This document shows, in pieces, positions 32,655-43,456 of a stretch of 54,179 nt of DNA (its first letter is position 1; each line of letters begins with the position of its first letter). A program made the position numbers and the translations under genes. The notes beneath the pieces are model-generated. The model did no database searches. It saw only the letters and a list, made by a program, of their open reading frames with translations, and was not told where the DNA came from. The DNA is from Neolecta irregularis DAH-3. Taxonomy: Eukaryota; Ascomycota; Neolectomycetes; Neolectales; Neolectaceae. Where the stretch lies: the NCBI GenBank assembly GCA_001929475.1, contig LXFE01003037.1, forward strand, positions 1,125 through 55,303, written 5' to 3'.

Positions 32655-34707
32655 TTAAAATCGTCGAGGTTGCCCTTGTTCACTATCCCTACGATCCACA
32701 TCGAATATTGGCGAATCGGAAACGAATTCATCTAGTTCATTGATCTCGTCGTCTTCATTCATCAAGCCAGAACGATCCCTTTTATGTTGCCATAAACCTC
32801 GTTCTCGTTTCGCTTGGCGCCAGATATACCAGCCTAGAAGCCCGACTGCCATGATCACGACGACCAAGGCAATACTCCCGGCTCTGGAATATGCCTTTTG
32901 AGTGACTGTTTCGAGTTTTGTGGAATTCTTAGAGTCTGCCGGAGCGGGAGAGGTATTTAGGGATAGGGGATTGAGGTTGCTTCCAACTGTACTTTCTTTA
33001 ATGTGATCAGATAAAGAAGTAACATTGACGCCCATAAATCTGTTGATCATATCAAGAGCACGATCAGGGTAGTCGAATGCAACCATGTGGCTTGCATTGA
33101 AGAACAAGATGTTTGTTAGGTTTTTCGAGTATTGCCAGTATCCGACTTCTTCTGTGTCAATAAACCATCGTTCTCGGGGTGCCCAAACTCCCGCTGAATC
33201 CTGGAGCCCTTTCGAACTTCCCCATTCCATATTATGAATCATATTTTCGATCCCAATATGGTTGCAAATTATATCTTTGTCACCGCTGTTCATTTAGTAT
33301 GCAAATAATACATGGTATCATACTTGAACAACACAATGGGTATCTGCTGGAGTAGTTCGGGGAATAATTCGGAAGATGGTCTAGAATTGGACGCTTTAAA
33401 TGTCGAGGTAACTCCACCGGCACATTCAACCCATCCGGTCTTTTTGTCGGCATTGATATGTAAAGCACTCTTCACATCATCTTTCTAAAAAGATCAATCA
33501 GCTTTGCAAAATCTACACACCCTAAGATAAGGGACAAGATTTGCCAAATCAGGAGGCCAATTATTTCCGCAAGCAGGAAAATCATCTTTTAACCGATGAT
33601 CGTAAAAATTAGTACACATAGACTTCCCGTTTTCGCTATGGTATGAGCGGAAAAGTACAGCGAAGCAGCCACATACTCTGTTTTGGTAGCATCCAGAATC
33701 ATGGTGAGAATAGCCTCACATGTAGGCGAGGAAATAGAAAAGTTGTTCTCGAGAGAGAGGGCACATTGCGTAGATTTATCGTTGATGGCAGCGAAACCTT
33801 CAGTGCTGTTGTCGATGATTCCATTTTGAAGCGAATATGAGAGATACGCTGGGTACTGTGTTTTCGGATCCATCCACCCGTTTCCAATTAACAGACCTTT
33901 TATATTGAACTTCTAAACAAGTTAATCGACCATTATTACAGCGAGTGGAAAAACAAACTCTATGTGAAGAAGTGCTTTCGTTTCTATGAAGAAGAGCTTT
34001 AGCGAAATGAGGGATATATTGCCCAGCGTAGCTTTCTCCGCTAATATAAATCTATGATCGTTGGACGAGTAATGATCAGGGGAAACATACATCGTCATCT
34101 TCAAAATGGGGAAAAAGATCCATGAATTTATCAAGAAAGTCCACGAAGGCAGAAGCAGCCTGTCATCAGCAAACATGCCCAAGTTCAGATAGAATAATCA
34201 ACCTCGTCAAGATCATGCAAATAGCTATCGGTATTGATATAACTGAACCCCGTCCCGTAGGGCTGATCCACAAACAGCAAATGGGCGAACTGATGCCATG
34301 AGTATTTGTTTTCACGTAATTCGTCAGCAGACGTTGTTCGAAACGGGCCGATTTCCATGAGCGCACCGTCCATACTAGAACAACCTGGTCCGCCGTTAAG
34401 CCAAATAATGGTCCGTGGTCGATCTGCCAAATGGCGATTTTCGATACTCCAAAAAAACAGATTTGCGTTTTTTGTTGCATCTAGCTCGATATGGCTTTCC
34501 TTGTATGAGCTGTCACTTATCCTGAGTAGTTGGGATACCCTGCGTGCATTTTCGGGTGAAAATCTGGGGGTTGACCGGGTATTGATTTAACATGGTATTC
34601 TGAAGCTGCGAGTGTGAGATCAAACGTCCATAGACCTTGATACCTGTTTTAGAGAACGAAAAAGACAACGATGATAGCAGTAAAAGAACTAAGGGGGGAA
34701 ATCTCAT
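32655..34707 (-). CDS. KEX1: Pheromone-processing carboxypeptidase KEX1
   Basis: A 575-residue Golgi serine carboxypeptidase that trims basic residues after Kex2 cleavage. It has a signal peptide ([20 protein letters not shown]), the S10 motif [33 protein letters not shown], the nucleophile motif [16 protein letters not shown], an Asp in [14 protein letters not shown] and the His in [16 protein letters not shown] lumenal linker is followed by one membrane helix ([20 protein letters not shown]) and an acidic cytosolic tail. Introns: 34606-34643, 34495-34538, 34160-34202, 34052-34090, 33913-33958, 33636-33676, 33485-33520, 33286-33323. Exons sum to 576 codons. Confidence 0.95.
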
Positions 34708-34921
34708 CTGTGTGAGTGTCAAAAAGGGGTGATACGAAGTCGAAGACGAGTCACTAAAATGCCGATGTGGTTCAAGGTTTGAGGTCTACTTGAGAATATT
34801 TCAAAGGTAATTCTAAACACTAAAATACAAACTCCAAGGCAATCAAGATCCACAAATGGGGTCAACGTTTATTCCCATTCTTTTTCTTAACCTTGAGGAT
34901 TAGTTGGCACAAGGGATTCTC

Positions 34922-36176
34922 TTATACCTCTTCGTCTTTTGTAGGGTGGAGCATGACTTTGTTTGGAAGACTGGGACTATTCTTTTGGTATCCCTTGGAT
35001 AATGAGCAAAGAAAAGAAATGCATCAAACCTGACTCCAATCGTAGCTGATAGCATAGGCATATATAGTACCATTCCTGTTGAAAGTGGTTGCAGAAATAG
35101 GTCCCCCGACAGACTGATTATAGCCCTTTAATCTATGCTTGGAATCTTTATCCCTGCATGTCTCAGGCGACTGCTAACAGAAGAGAGTACCAAAAGTTTA
35201 TTGTTCCATCAGAGCCTGCGGTTGCAAATGTGCCATGCTGGGGATGAAAGGAGATAGCGTTAACGCTCCAAACCTTGAGGGTCTGTTTCGAAGTGGAATA
35301 TCCGGCTGGACTGCTATCTCGATGACATTTGAATGAAAAGTTCCCTCTATCCAAGTTCAACGTGGTTCATGAAAGGGTAGTGCATACGAGGCCTTGCTAT
35401 CTTCGATATACTGAATACCACACCTGCCTTCGATACTGCCCACTGCAAAGCCGGAGGCATCAGGGAAACACGTGACGACTCTGGTCTGCCATTTCAACGG
35501 GCTGTCCATGGTCTTGTGGATCTGGACGCTCCGCAGGTCGACGACCACTATTTTCTTTTCTGCAGTGCCGACGACGAGCAATTGATTTGCGGCATCCATG
35601 GCATAGCAGCGCTCGGGCAGCTGGAGAGTTGCAGCAGGCTGGGACTGGCGGAGGTCCCAGAATTTCAGGGTCTTGTCCCAGGAACCGGTGGCTAGACACT
35701 GGCCGGACGGAGTGTTTACGAAGCGCACGTTCCTAATGGGGGCATCGTGCGCGGCTACCTGTTGGGCCTGGCCGGACTGCAGATCGAAGAGGCGAGCGGC
35801 CTTGTCTGCACCGCCAGAGGCAACTTTTGTGCCGTCCTTGGAAGGTCAGGACAGGAGCAAATGCAGACGAGGGTCGTACAAAAGACCAGTGGGTGGAGAA
35901 GACGGCAGCCTCGTGCGAATAGAGGGCCTTGCCTGAGCTCTGGCCTGTAGGCTGGATGTCGTAGATGCGGGTGTTGTTGTCCCAGGAGGAAACTGCGAGG
36001 AAATCTGCGTGAGGGGAGAAGGCGAGGTCTGTGATTCCATCTCCGGGCGGGTCAGCGAGCTGTATGCGTCAGATTGCAACAGGGCAGCAGGATACGGCAA
36101 AGTCTGAGGCCAGCTCTGGAGATGCGGTGGTTGTGGCCGATGCTGCGGGTGTAGTAGACGACCCAAACAGCGACAT
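34922..36176 (-). CDS. RAE1: mRNA export factor RAE1/GLE2 (WD repeat)
   Basis: A 353-residue seven-bladed WD40 protein that binds Nup98-type nucleoporins and acts in poly(A) RNA export. The start MSLFGSSTTPAAS is typical. Repeats follow: FSPHADFLAVSSWDNNTRIY, THWSFDGTKVASGGADKAAR, TGSWDKTLKFWDLR, then the diagnostic segments GRCGIQYIEDSKASGNFSFK-CHR and AISFHPQHGTFATAGSDGTI, and YAISYDWSQGYQKN with the end KVMLHPTKDEEV. Introns: 36060-36095, 35837-35879, 35347-35387, 35154-35190, 34994-35029. Exon 1-2 DNA is more GC-rich than the neighbours. Confidence 0.95.
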
Positions 36177-36222
36177 GGTGGAGAGTTTTGGGAGTAGCAG
36201 AGAACAGTCGACTCCCAATTCT

Positions 36223-36270
36223 GCCTTGCACCTACCTGCACTCAAATCCGGCCTTGCACCTACCTGCACT
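36223..36270 (+). repeat. 20-bp direct repeat, period 28
   Basis: GCCTTGCACCTACCTGCACT occurs at 36223-36242 and again at 36251-36270 without mismatch. It lies in the 174-bp spacer between the divergent RAE1 and mitochondrial-protein genes, so it may be a duplicated promoter element. Confidence 0.8.
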
Positions 36271-36350
36271 GCGCTTCACTTGCAGTATCTACACTCGCCC
36301 TCGTACTACTCGAATTGCGCCTGTACTTGCCCTACGCTACTCTCACCGCC

Positions 36351-37002
36351 ATGCTCGCCCATAATGCCCGTCCATTGCTGGCCCCCTCAATAACCCGTCG
36401 TCTCATCGCCTCGTTCTCTCCCGCAGGCTCCACCAAGCCCAAACAAGCTCCGCGAGCCAAGCGACCTGCTCCCGCCCGTCTGCGCTCTGCCCAGGCGGCA
36501 TCCGGCACCAAGCACGTCGACGACATCGCCCTCCCACCCGCCCATCTGCCCTCAAAGGACACAGACAGCAGTGCCGTATCCTTCCTTCCCTCTTGCCTTC
36601 TCTTCTTACTCCCAGTCCTTCATCACTAACGGTAGTATACAGTCGGAGGAGTTGCTTTCCTTCCACAGGCCCCAGATCATTACCGCTACTGCCGCTGATG
36701 CCCTTCCTGGTGCGTCACAACCCTCCAGGGAATCAACATTCAGCAACGATCAAGACGGTACTGTCGAAGACGTCGTCGGCTCGTTCGTCAATGCCGACGG
36801 CAATATTAAATTTGAGGACGACGGAATTTTCAGCGACCCGCCTAAGCGAACCACCAATTCCAGCAATGAGAGTCATTCAGAGTATCAATGGGAAGACGGT
36901 GAGATTCCAGAAAGGGACAGAAAGGTTCTTTGGACAATTCTTGGTGCAGGCACCATTTGGAGTCTACTGGGTCCACGTAATACCAACAGAAACCAGAAGT
37001 GA
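36351..37002 (+). CDS. Hypothetical protein, predicted mitochondrial
   Basis: A 194-residue protein I cannot assign. The first 60 residues are rich in Arg, Ala, Ser and Pro without acids (MLAHNARPLLAPSITRRLIA), as in a mitochondrial presequence. A motif IALPPAHLPSKD and a conserved-looking segment ELLSFHRPQIITATAADALP follow. The C-terminus has one hydrophobic stretch (RKVLWTILGAGTIWSLLG) that could be a membrane anchor, then a short basic tail. One intron at 36576-36642, the longest in the window. It is divergent from RAE1. Confidence 0.7.
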
Positions 37003-37182
37003 CCAAAAAATGCCTTTGATTTATCTGTCCTCCTACAGGTTATTTTTATGACATGTGATGATATGCTCAATGTTATAGTAGCATAAATGTATGGCAGCAA
37101 AAGAACAATCAATCAATCATTCAGTCAAAGAAGAAAGATGCATAAAACCACTGCTGATATTTTATCCTATCCCAAAACTTTT

Positions 37183-38640
37183 TCATCCACCACTTAATCG
37201 GCCATTAGTTGATATCCCACTGGCACTACGTCCACTAGATGACATAGAAGTCCCGTCCTCTCTGCGAGGCACATTCCATGACGGACATTCTACTAGGTCA
37301 GCCAAGAAATAAGCCATGTTGTACGGCTAAATGGCCGGAATACGCCAGTCGTGCTGGGCGGTCCCCAGACATCTTTTTGAGGTGGTGCGAGGCCTCGTTG
37401 GTGTGGAGGAGGAAGCGGCATCGCAGGGCCAGGGAACATGATTCGAGTTTCTTCTTTTGGTATGTAGTTTACCGGCCCTGGCGGTGGGCCGAGATATGTA
37501 TTTTGAAAGGCGCTGTAAGGAACCGGAGGACCAGATGGTATGAATTCTTGAGCGTACGGGTTGATATGGTTGTGAGGAGAAGGATATATATATTGCTCTG
37601 ACGGCGATGGACTGTATGGAAGACCACCAGGTGGAAATAAAGGCGGGGGAGGATACTGGTTAAAGTATGTCGGTTGAGATGGTGCATTGTAGACTGGTCT
37701 TAAAAGCAAATCTTCATCTCGTTGTCGAGGGTTATTATTCAGTTTATATTTTGGTTTTGTTGTTGGTAGTGGTTCTAGATTATTGATGCTCGAGTCTGAA
37801 AAGGACAAGCTACCTTCAACGACCTCGCTTTCTTCGAAATCCTTGAATATACGAGCGCGAGCAGCCTTGTAAGCTTCTTCCTTGGCAAGTCTAATTTGTT
37901 CTTTGGTCTTTGGAACATCGGACCCGTCATCGGAGCCGAGGAGCGAGGAATACGTTTCTGAAGGTGTAGCGGTATCTCTTCTCATGATCTTCATCTTCTT
38001 TGGAGCGACTGTCTGCACAGACGGGTCTTCTGTAACCGCATCCCGCAATCGGACCGTCGGACTAGATCATCAATTTTCCGACTGTTTCTTGCGAGAAAAT
38101 ACATCTTTGACCAATGCGACCGGAAGAATATTACAGACTTTCCATTTTCATCGACGACATGTGTTAATCTCCAATAATCTCCCAACCGATGGGCCAGTAG
38201 ACGCTGGTACGAATTCATCATTCCGAGTTCAAGAGTATCGGTTCTACAAAATAATCAACCCAGTGCAAGAATCAAAGAATCGGCTATACGTATTTGCTTT
38301 CATAAACTCTTCGATACTCCTCTCCAGACCTAATAAAAACAACCGATCTTTGCCATTGCTCAAGGCAGCTATTAGTGAATCATCGAGTTTCTCAGTATTA
38401 GTGGCTGTCGTAGAATCAGAATTCGTCGTATCTGCCCCAGCTGATTCTGGTCGCTTGAGGAAATTTTGAGAAATGCGTTCGTCAAGGTTTGACGGAGAGG
38501 AAGGACGCTGTAGGAATTTTATGTGAATGCTTCGTCGTTGAATGTGCTCTTTATCGAGAGAAAGTGCAGAGAGATCCTGCGGGGTTGTGTAAGACTGGTG
38601 GAGCGGCTACTAGACGTACCACGGATAAGGAATCAGACAT
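37183..38640 (-). CDS. R3H and SUZ domain RNA-binding protein
   Basis: A 421-residue predicted RNA-binding protein. The R3H domain (residues about 75-150) includes ALSNGKDRLFLLGLERSIEE, then MMNSYQRLLAHRLGDYWRLT and SHCPTVRLRDAVTEDP. A SUZ domain follows (KKMKIMRRDTATPSETYSSL to EEAYKAARARIFKDF). The rest is Pro/Tyr-rich low complexity. This order matches fungal relatives of animal R3HDM/ARPP21. Introns: 38577-38619, 38244-38289, 38062-38111 and a proposed GC-donor intron 37293-37345. Using that last intron gives a Ser/Gly-rich end (SSSGRSASGISTNGRLSGG); without it the protein stops at 37293 after an unconvincing Trp-rich tail. Confidence 0.8.
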
Positions 38641-38885
38641 TTACAGCAGCACGCAGAAACAGAATATCAAAGAGACTTTGCAGCAGGGCGAATATGCTCC
38701 ATCGGGCACTTCCGCTATCCTTTTGTAGTGGGGGGGGCAGCCTGCGTGGGGGCGAACAACAGTGGGTGACGGCTTGGAAGAATGAGGTTGGCTTTAGACC
38801 TGCCAGACTGCCTCTGCGTCAATAGCTAGCGCCCAGAGACTACGAATACATCGATTTGCCTGCATATACACAGACCAGACACGTC

Positions 38886-39435
38886 ATGTGGGGGCAGCGC
38901 AGACCACGGGCCAGCCATGACAAGGCCCGGTGTGCGCGGTGTGAGCAGTTTGGCCATTATACATATGAATGCACAAACACCGAGAGAATCTACAAGACAA
39001 GACCGTCACGCACACAGCAGCTGCAGGAACAGCCCAGATGCCGTTCATACTGATACCCGTAGAATCCGAAATTGCTAGTAAAACTCGCTGACACCAAACT
39101 CGAAGACACCGATGGCGTGTCAACCACCAGTGCTGCCGCGGTTCTAGCCGCAAAAGAGCGGTCCGAGATTATAGCGAAAGAGCGCGGCGACCCAGCGGTG
39201 CAGAGAGCACGGAGCAGGAGGTACGTGTCCTTGTGCATGTGGGTTTACACATTGACACCTCAGTCGTTCGGTGTCCACTGCACCGTCCACAGACGATGAA
39301 TCAAGATCCTCTAGTCGATCGGACTCGAGGGGTGTAGATGGCGATGATGAGAGGCGGCGGGACCCTGTAGGAAAGCGTCATTGCAAGGATTCGCCGCAGA
39401 ACAGACGAAGTGCATCGCCGGGAAGACGGGATTGA
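38886..39435 (+). CDS. Zinc-knuckle, RS-rich protein (ZCCHC10-like)
   Basis: A 156-residue protein. The N-terminus carries a CCHC knuckle of the ZCCHC10 type, CARCEQFGHYTYEC, followed by RIYKTRPSRTQQL. The second exon continues NPKLLVKLADTKLEDTDG and an Ala/Glu-rich helix. The last exon is an Arg/Ser tail (RARSRSRSVST, SRSSSRSDSRG). Intron 39221-39263 is canonical. Intron 39027-39062 has the right size and acceptor but begins GA rather than GT or GC, so either a rare splice site or a base change is present. The ATG at 38886 is chosen because the longer frame starts with TTG. It is divergent from the R3H gene. Confidence 0.72.
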
Positions 39436-39489
39436 TTGCGGCAAGTAGATGTACAATTGCAATATAGCGGCCCGTGACAGGGACTCTCT

Positions 39490-39993
39490 CTACTCCAGTT
39501 CTGCGTTCTCTGCAGCCAGATCCTCTCTATTCCTCCGCTCTTGCTCTTTGACTACCTCCACCAGATCTCCTTGGCCGTGGTTGTTCTCGCCCTTGACCCT
39601 GTCTCTCACAATTCTGGCAATCGCGGCGTCCGTAACGCCCTTGAGTCTCTCCAGTTTGATGTCCATGTCTCTTTTCAGATCCCAGTTATCTGTCTTGGGG
39701 GCAAGATTGACCAGGTCTACAGTAGAATCATGTGCAGTCTTGTCCGCCTCGACAGCGAGCTGCTCTGAAATCTTCAAGGCCTCTGCCTCGACGGTAGTCT
39801 CTGCACTGAGGTTGGGCAGGTCGAGGAAGCCGAGACGCGGGGCATTTGTTTCTGGATCGAGGTTTCTGTACGAGAGATTGAGATTTGGCTGGAGAGCGTT
39901 CTCGGATGGTGTATCTGCTTCTCCTGGACGGGTGCGCTTGCGGATATTTGCGAGACGCTCTTTGCGCTTCCGCAGCTGCTCGTCCAGCGACAT
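39490..39993 (-). CDS. cwf18: Pre-mRNA splicing factor Cwf18 (CCDC12 family)
   Basis: A 167-residue intronless protein of the Cwf18/CCDC12 family, associated with the active spliceosome (NineTeen-related complex). It begins MSLDEQLRKRKERLANIRKR. The conserved core LNLSYRNLDPETNAPRLGFL is followed by a long coiled coil (KTDNWDLKRDMDIKLERL and AAIARIVRDRVKGEN). The frame is open upstream, but the ATG at 39993 fits the family start exactly. It is divergent from the PPR gene at 40241. Confidence 0.92.
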   Translation of the reverse strand: MSLDEQLRKRKERLANIRKRTRPGEADTPSENALQPNLNLSYRNLDPETNAPRLGFLDLPNLSAETTVEAEALKISEQLAVEADKTAHDSTVDLVNLAPKTDNWDLKRDMDIKLERLKGVTDAAIARIVRDRVKGENNHGQGDLVEVVKEQERRNREDLAAENAELE

Positions 39994-40240
39994 GCAGTTT
40001 GCCAGAGGAGGACAGCGGGAGTAGTACACGTGAGGTGGCGGACCACCATCAGATTGCAGATGGCAAAACAGCCTCTCTGATGGAGAGATACTCGTAGCGA
40101 GATACAACCACCGTGCAGTCTGCAAAAGACGGATCCTGCGAGCTGGTGGCAAAACGTCATCTAAAGATTGGGCTACATCACCACCGAGAACTTGGGCCCG
40201 GACACCGCGAACAAAACCAGCTGCGATCAGGACTCTAGCT

Positions 40241-42463
40241 ATGGTTGTTGCTGCCGCTGCCGCTGCAGGTTCCTGTAAGCGCTGCTTTGTGCGCCCGCTG
40301 TCTTCAACGTCGGCAGAACATCTTTCTACTCCCCATCCCCGCGACCTGAAACGCCGTCTGTATACATATTTATCTTTTTACTTGCAACGGCTAACCTTGT
40401 CCAGCTGGATGGCAAAACACTACATGCACCCAGTTCATGATCCAGTACATCATCCAGGGGCCCAGCACTCTCCACAGCCAGTCATCCAACCGGAGAGGCC
40501 CACGCACCAGATGAGACCTCTGAACGTCATCTGCAATTCTCACTATCAAATGTTTGAACCCCGCTTAGAATCAGCTGTCACAAAGTTTCTCGATGCAGGG
40601 CAACCCTTGCAAGCTTTTAATTACTGGAACACCGTTGACTGCTCTACCGACGACAATACTCACCTCGAACGACTCATTCTCAAGCTCGTTGAAGAGGGCA
40701 AGGTCAACGAGGCTGAAAGCATATGGGCCCGATTGGTTAAAGATCATCCCTATTCTACTACCTATCCGGAGATCCTCCTCGCCGTGTATAACCTTCGCTC
40801 TCCCGAAAATCCCATCATATCCTACTGGTGTCATCTCAACGATCTTCAGAAACGCAATTATGTACACTTCCTCTGGCGCGCCTTCCTCTCGGCCCCAGAT
40901 ATCAATGGGATAAAGTTGCTATGTACTGAACTTAAACTTCTTCGACATTGCGATTCAGAAACAATGTTTGAGAAATGGGTTACAGCTCATGATGTTCTTG
41001 GCTCCAAAGTCAGTTTGGAAAACTGGTTCAAGGATTCCATATTCACCTTCCCAATGAAAAAAAACTCAATGAGACGCTATCGACAAGTTATCTGTCGTTT
41101 GGCAGATCTCAATGATGTTGATCGAATTGTAAAGTTACACACTCTTGTTTCGAAAAAGAACTGTTTAACGAAGTTGTTTCATATATCGACATTTAAAGCT
41201 CTCATTCAAGCTGGCGGTTCGCAAGAGAATGTTTTTACAGTTTATAAATCAGCGATACAGCACAGTATGGCCGATTATAGTAGTGACCGTAACTGGATCT
41301 ATATGTATCTGTGTCTACAGACATTCAAACAGAACAATCCTAAATTGCTAGAATTACTCGTGGGACACCTTAAGTCAGAGAGAATTACCTTACCAACTCG
41401 AATCATCGTTGCTATTATTCAATTCTTTGTCGGGAAACAGAAACTTCGTAATGCTAAAAGATTCGCTGCGTGTAAAAAAGGCCGCCTAGTACCACTACAC
41501 TTGTCAGGCTACGAATATATCCTTAAAGCCTGCGTCAAGGACGGAGACGACACCGTATCAGACAACATGTTTCACAAACTGCTCAATATGCGCAGTTACT
41601 CGGATACAGGGATATACAATTTAATTCTCAAACTATGCACGCAAGGGGAAACAATAGATTTTGCCTCTCAAGTCTTTCAAATGATGCAAGACAAGGGAAT
41701 TGCCAGAAATGAAGAGACCTACGAGATTATGATGCGCGGATACGGAAACCATTCATATTTTGATGGCGCGTTGCAGGTGTTCAACCTGATGAGAAAAGAT
41801 GGCATTGGCTCAGGAAATCAAGCAATGATTCTATTGAACATTGGAATGCAGACAAAACGATACGATATGGTCTTACAACACATCTTTGCATTATTCGACA
41901 CAACTCCTCTACAAAAATTAGGAATTACGAATCCGATACTCTCGATTACCCCAGCAAAGGACAGGTTGGCGCTAGACGAGATAGTATTATCAATATTCAT
42001 AGACGCATTATGTTTTTCCCGCAACAACGAAGAACTGATACGTCTATACAACTCGCTTCTCTGTTTAAAAGATGAACAACCACAGTGGATCAACAAATTC
42101 ATCTGCACTCGCTTCGTCCGCGAATTCAGTCGCTCAAGAGAAACTCTTCATCATGCTATTTTTATATTCCAAGAGACAGTCAAGCGCAATGCGGATGTTT
42201 GGCTTTACAGCGCCCTGTTGAATGGGTTCACAAAGTATAATAGGATGAAAGACGCCGAACTGTTGGTAGCGCAGATGAACGCCCGCGGCATTCAAAGCAA
42301 TTTGACAATATATAATCAGTTGATGTGGGGATATATTCGGCAGGGGAATCGGGAAACCGCCTTGCGGCTATATGCGGATATGCGAGCCACGGGAATTAAC
42401 CCGGATGAGAAGACACTGAGAATTTTACAAGAGAACGCAGAGGATACTTTTGAAGTAGATTAG
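40241..42463 (+). CDS. Pentatricopeptide repeat protein, mitochondrial
   Basis: A 740-residue intronless protein. The start (MVVAAAAAAGSCKRCFVRPL) is a likely mitochondrial presequence. Helical PPR-type repeats run from about residue 100 to the end. The clearest are DTGIYNLILKLCTQGETIDF, NEETYEIMMRGYGNHSYFDG, DVWLYSALLNGFTKYNRMKD, NLTIYNQLMWGYIRQGNRET and the end ATGINPDEKTLRILQENAED. Fungal PPR proteins of this size act in mitochondrial RNA stability or translation; the specific target cannot be read from the sequence. Confidence 0.88.
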   Translation: MVVAAAAAAGSCKRCFVRPLSSTSAEHLSTPHPRDLKRRLYTYLSFYLQRLTLSSWMAKHYMHPVHDPVHHPGAQHSPQPVIQPERPTHQMRPLNVICNSHYQMFEPRLESAVTKFLDAGQPLQAFNYWNTVDCSTDDNTHLERLILKLVEEGKVNEAESIWARLVKDHPYSTTYPEILLAVYNLRSPENPIISYWCHLNDLQKRNYVHFLWRAFLSAPDINGIKLLCTELKLLRHCDSETMFEKWVTAHDVLGSKVSLENWFKDSIFTFPMKKNSMRRYRQVICRLADLNDVDRIVKLHTLVSKKNCLTKLFHISTFKALIQAGGSQENVFTVYKSAIQHSMADYSSDRNWIYMYLCLQTFKQNNPKLLELLVGHLKSERITLPTRIIVAIIQFFVGKQKLRNAKRFAACKKGRLVPLHLSGYEYILKACVKDGDDTVSDNMFHKLLNMRSYSDTGIYNLILKLCTQGETIDFASQVFQMMQDKGIARNEETYEIMMRGYGNHSYFDGALQVFNLMRKDGIGSGNQAMILLNIGMQTKRYDMVLQHIFALFDTTPLQKLGITNPILSITPAKDRLALDEIVLSIFIDALCFSRNNEELIRLYNSLLCLKDEQPQWINKFICTRFVREFSRSRETLHHAIFIFQETVKRNADVWLYSALLNGFTKYNRMKDAELLVAQMNARGIQSNLTIYNQLMWGYIRQGNRETALRLYADMRATGINPDEKTLRILQENAEDTFEVD

Positions 42464-42718
42464 GCTTTGGCTTCATGCATAGTGTAATTTAGCATTTATA
42501 CTTTAGTTTTTGCGCTTAGTCATATAGAATTATCTAATCCAATTTCTTTCGCAGCTATAGGCGGGAGGTATGATCGCTGAAAGGAATTCAAAGGGGATCA
42601 GGCAACACGTGAGGCCAGCCATCCCCGCTTGCCCACCCTTTTCACGATCCCGCTTCCGACAGCCACGCTCAGATACTCTACCCTCTAGATCCAACCAACG
42701 AATCTCCAAATTATCACT

Positions 42719-43456
42719 ATGGGACTACCAGTATGGCGCTCTCCTTCTCCTCAGCCCGCTCAGAAATCCCTTAAATCAACCCGCAATAGAACAATAGCGA
42801 GAGATCGCCCACCCGCTTCGCGAAGGAGCTACTCAACTTACAGCGAAGCTGTCCGCCAACACGTCTTGCGGCCTCAAGAATCTTCTAGTTCAACTATACC
42901 CCAAGACCACAGGAATTTCTACAACCGCACAAGGGAAGTTCAACGAAGATTAGATCGTCTGGAGGCGTTTCAGGCTCTTGGAGAAGAAGGATACGAAAGC
43001 GACGATACTAGGAGACTTGCTGGTGTCTTAAGAAGAGGCCGCGATAACTGGGAAGCGTTGGGGAGGACTGGTAATGCCGCCCGAGCAAGGAGACGAGATG
43101 GGTACGGGTATACAGAAGGCCCCTTTGCTCGTCGAGAAGTGATCAATATCGCACCATTCGCTACAGCAGAAGAGTCCTCCTCTCTTCTCGACTCAGTTCA
43201 GGAGACCTTTGGACATCCTCTGGGACGATCAGCCGCCAGATCTCAGGGAACCAGTCGCAGAAACACTGATTGGATATCATTCCTCAACGGCCTAGGCGAT
43301 AGGGACCGTAGTCCGGAAAATGATGGAGAGGACGAACGTATTGCAAGCCGTTTTGCCCAGGAGATCGAAGAGGCGGACTTTGAAAATGGACCGCCGATTC
43401 CCTGCGACTTTGACGAAGAAATCGCCGACGGACGGCAAATGTTTCAACACGTATAA
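42719..43456 (+). CDS. Hypothetical protein, 245 aa
   Basis: A single-exon, Arg/Ser/Glu-rich protein that I do not recognise firmly. It has a basic Ser-rich N-terminus, a short coiled coil (NFYNRTREVQRRLDRLEAFQ), a basic centre with a WEALGRTGNAARARRRDGYG segment, and the motif FLNGLGDRDRSPEND before an acidic C-terminus. A GLGDRDRS motif occurs in uncharacterised filamentous-fungal proteins as I recall, which suggests a conserved gene of unknown role. Likely largely disordered. Confidence 0.6.
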   Translation: MGLPVWRSPSPQPAQKSLKSTRNRTIARDRPPASRRSYSTYSEAVRQHVLRPQESSSSTIPQDHRNFYNRTREVQRRLDRLEAFQALGEEGYESDDTRRLAGVLRRGRDNWEALGRTGNAARARRRDGYGYTEGPFARREVINIAPFATAEESSSLLDSVQETFGHPLGRSAARSQGTSRRNTDWISFLNGLGDRDRSPENDGEDERIASRFAQEIEEADFENGPPIPCDFDEEIADGRQMFQHV

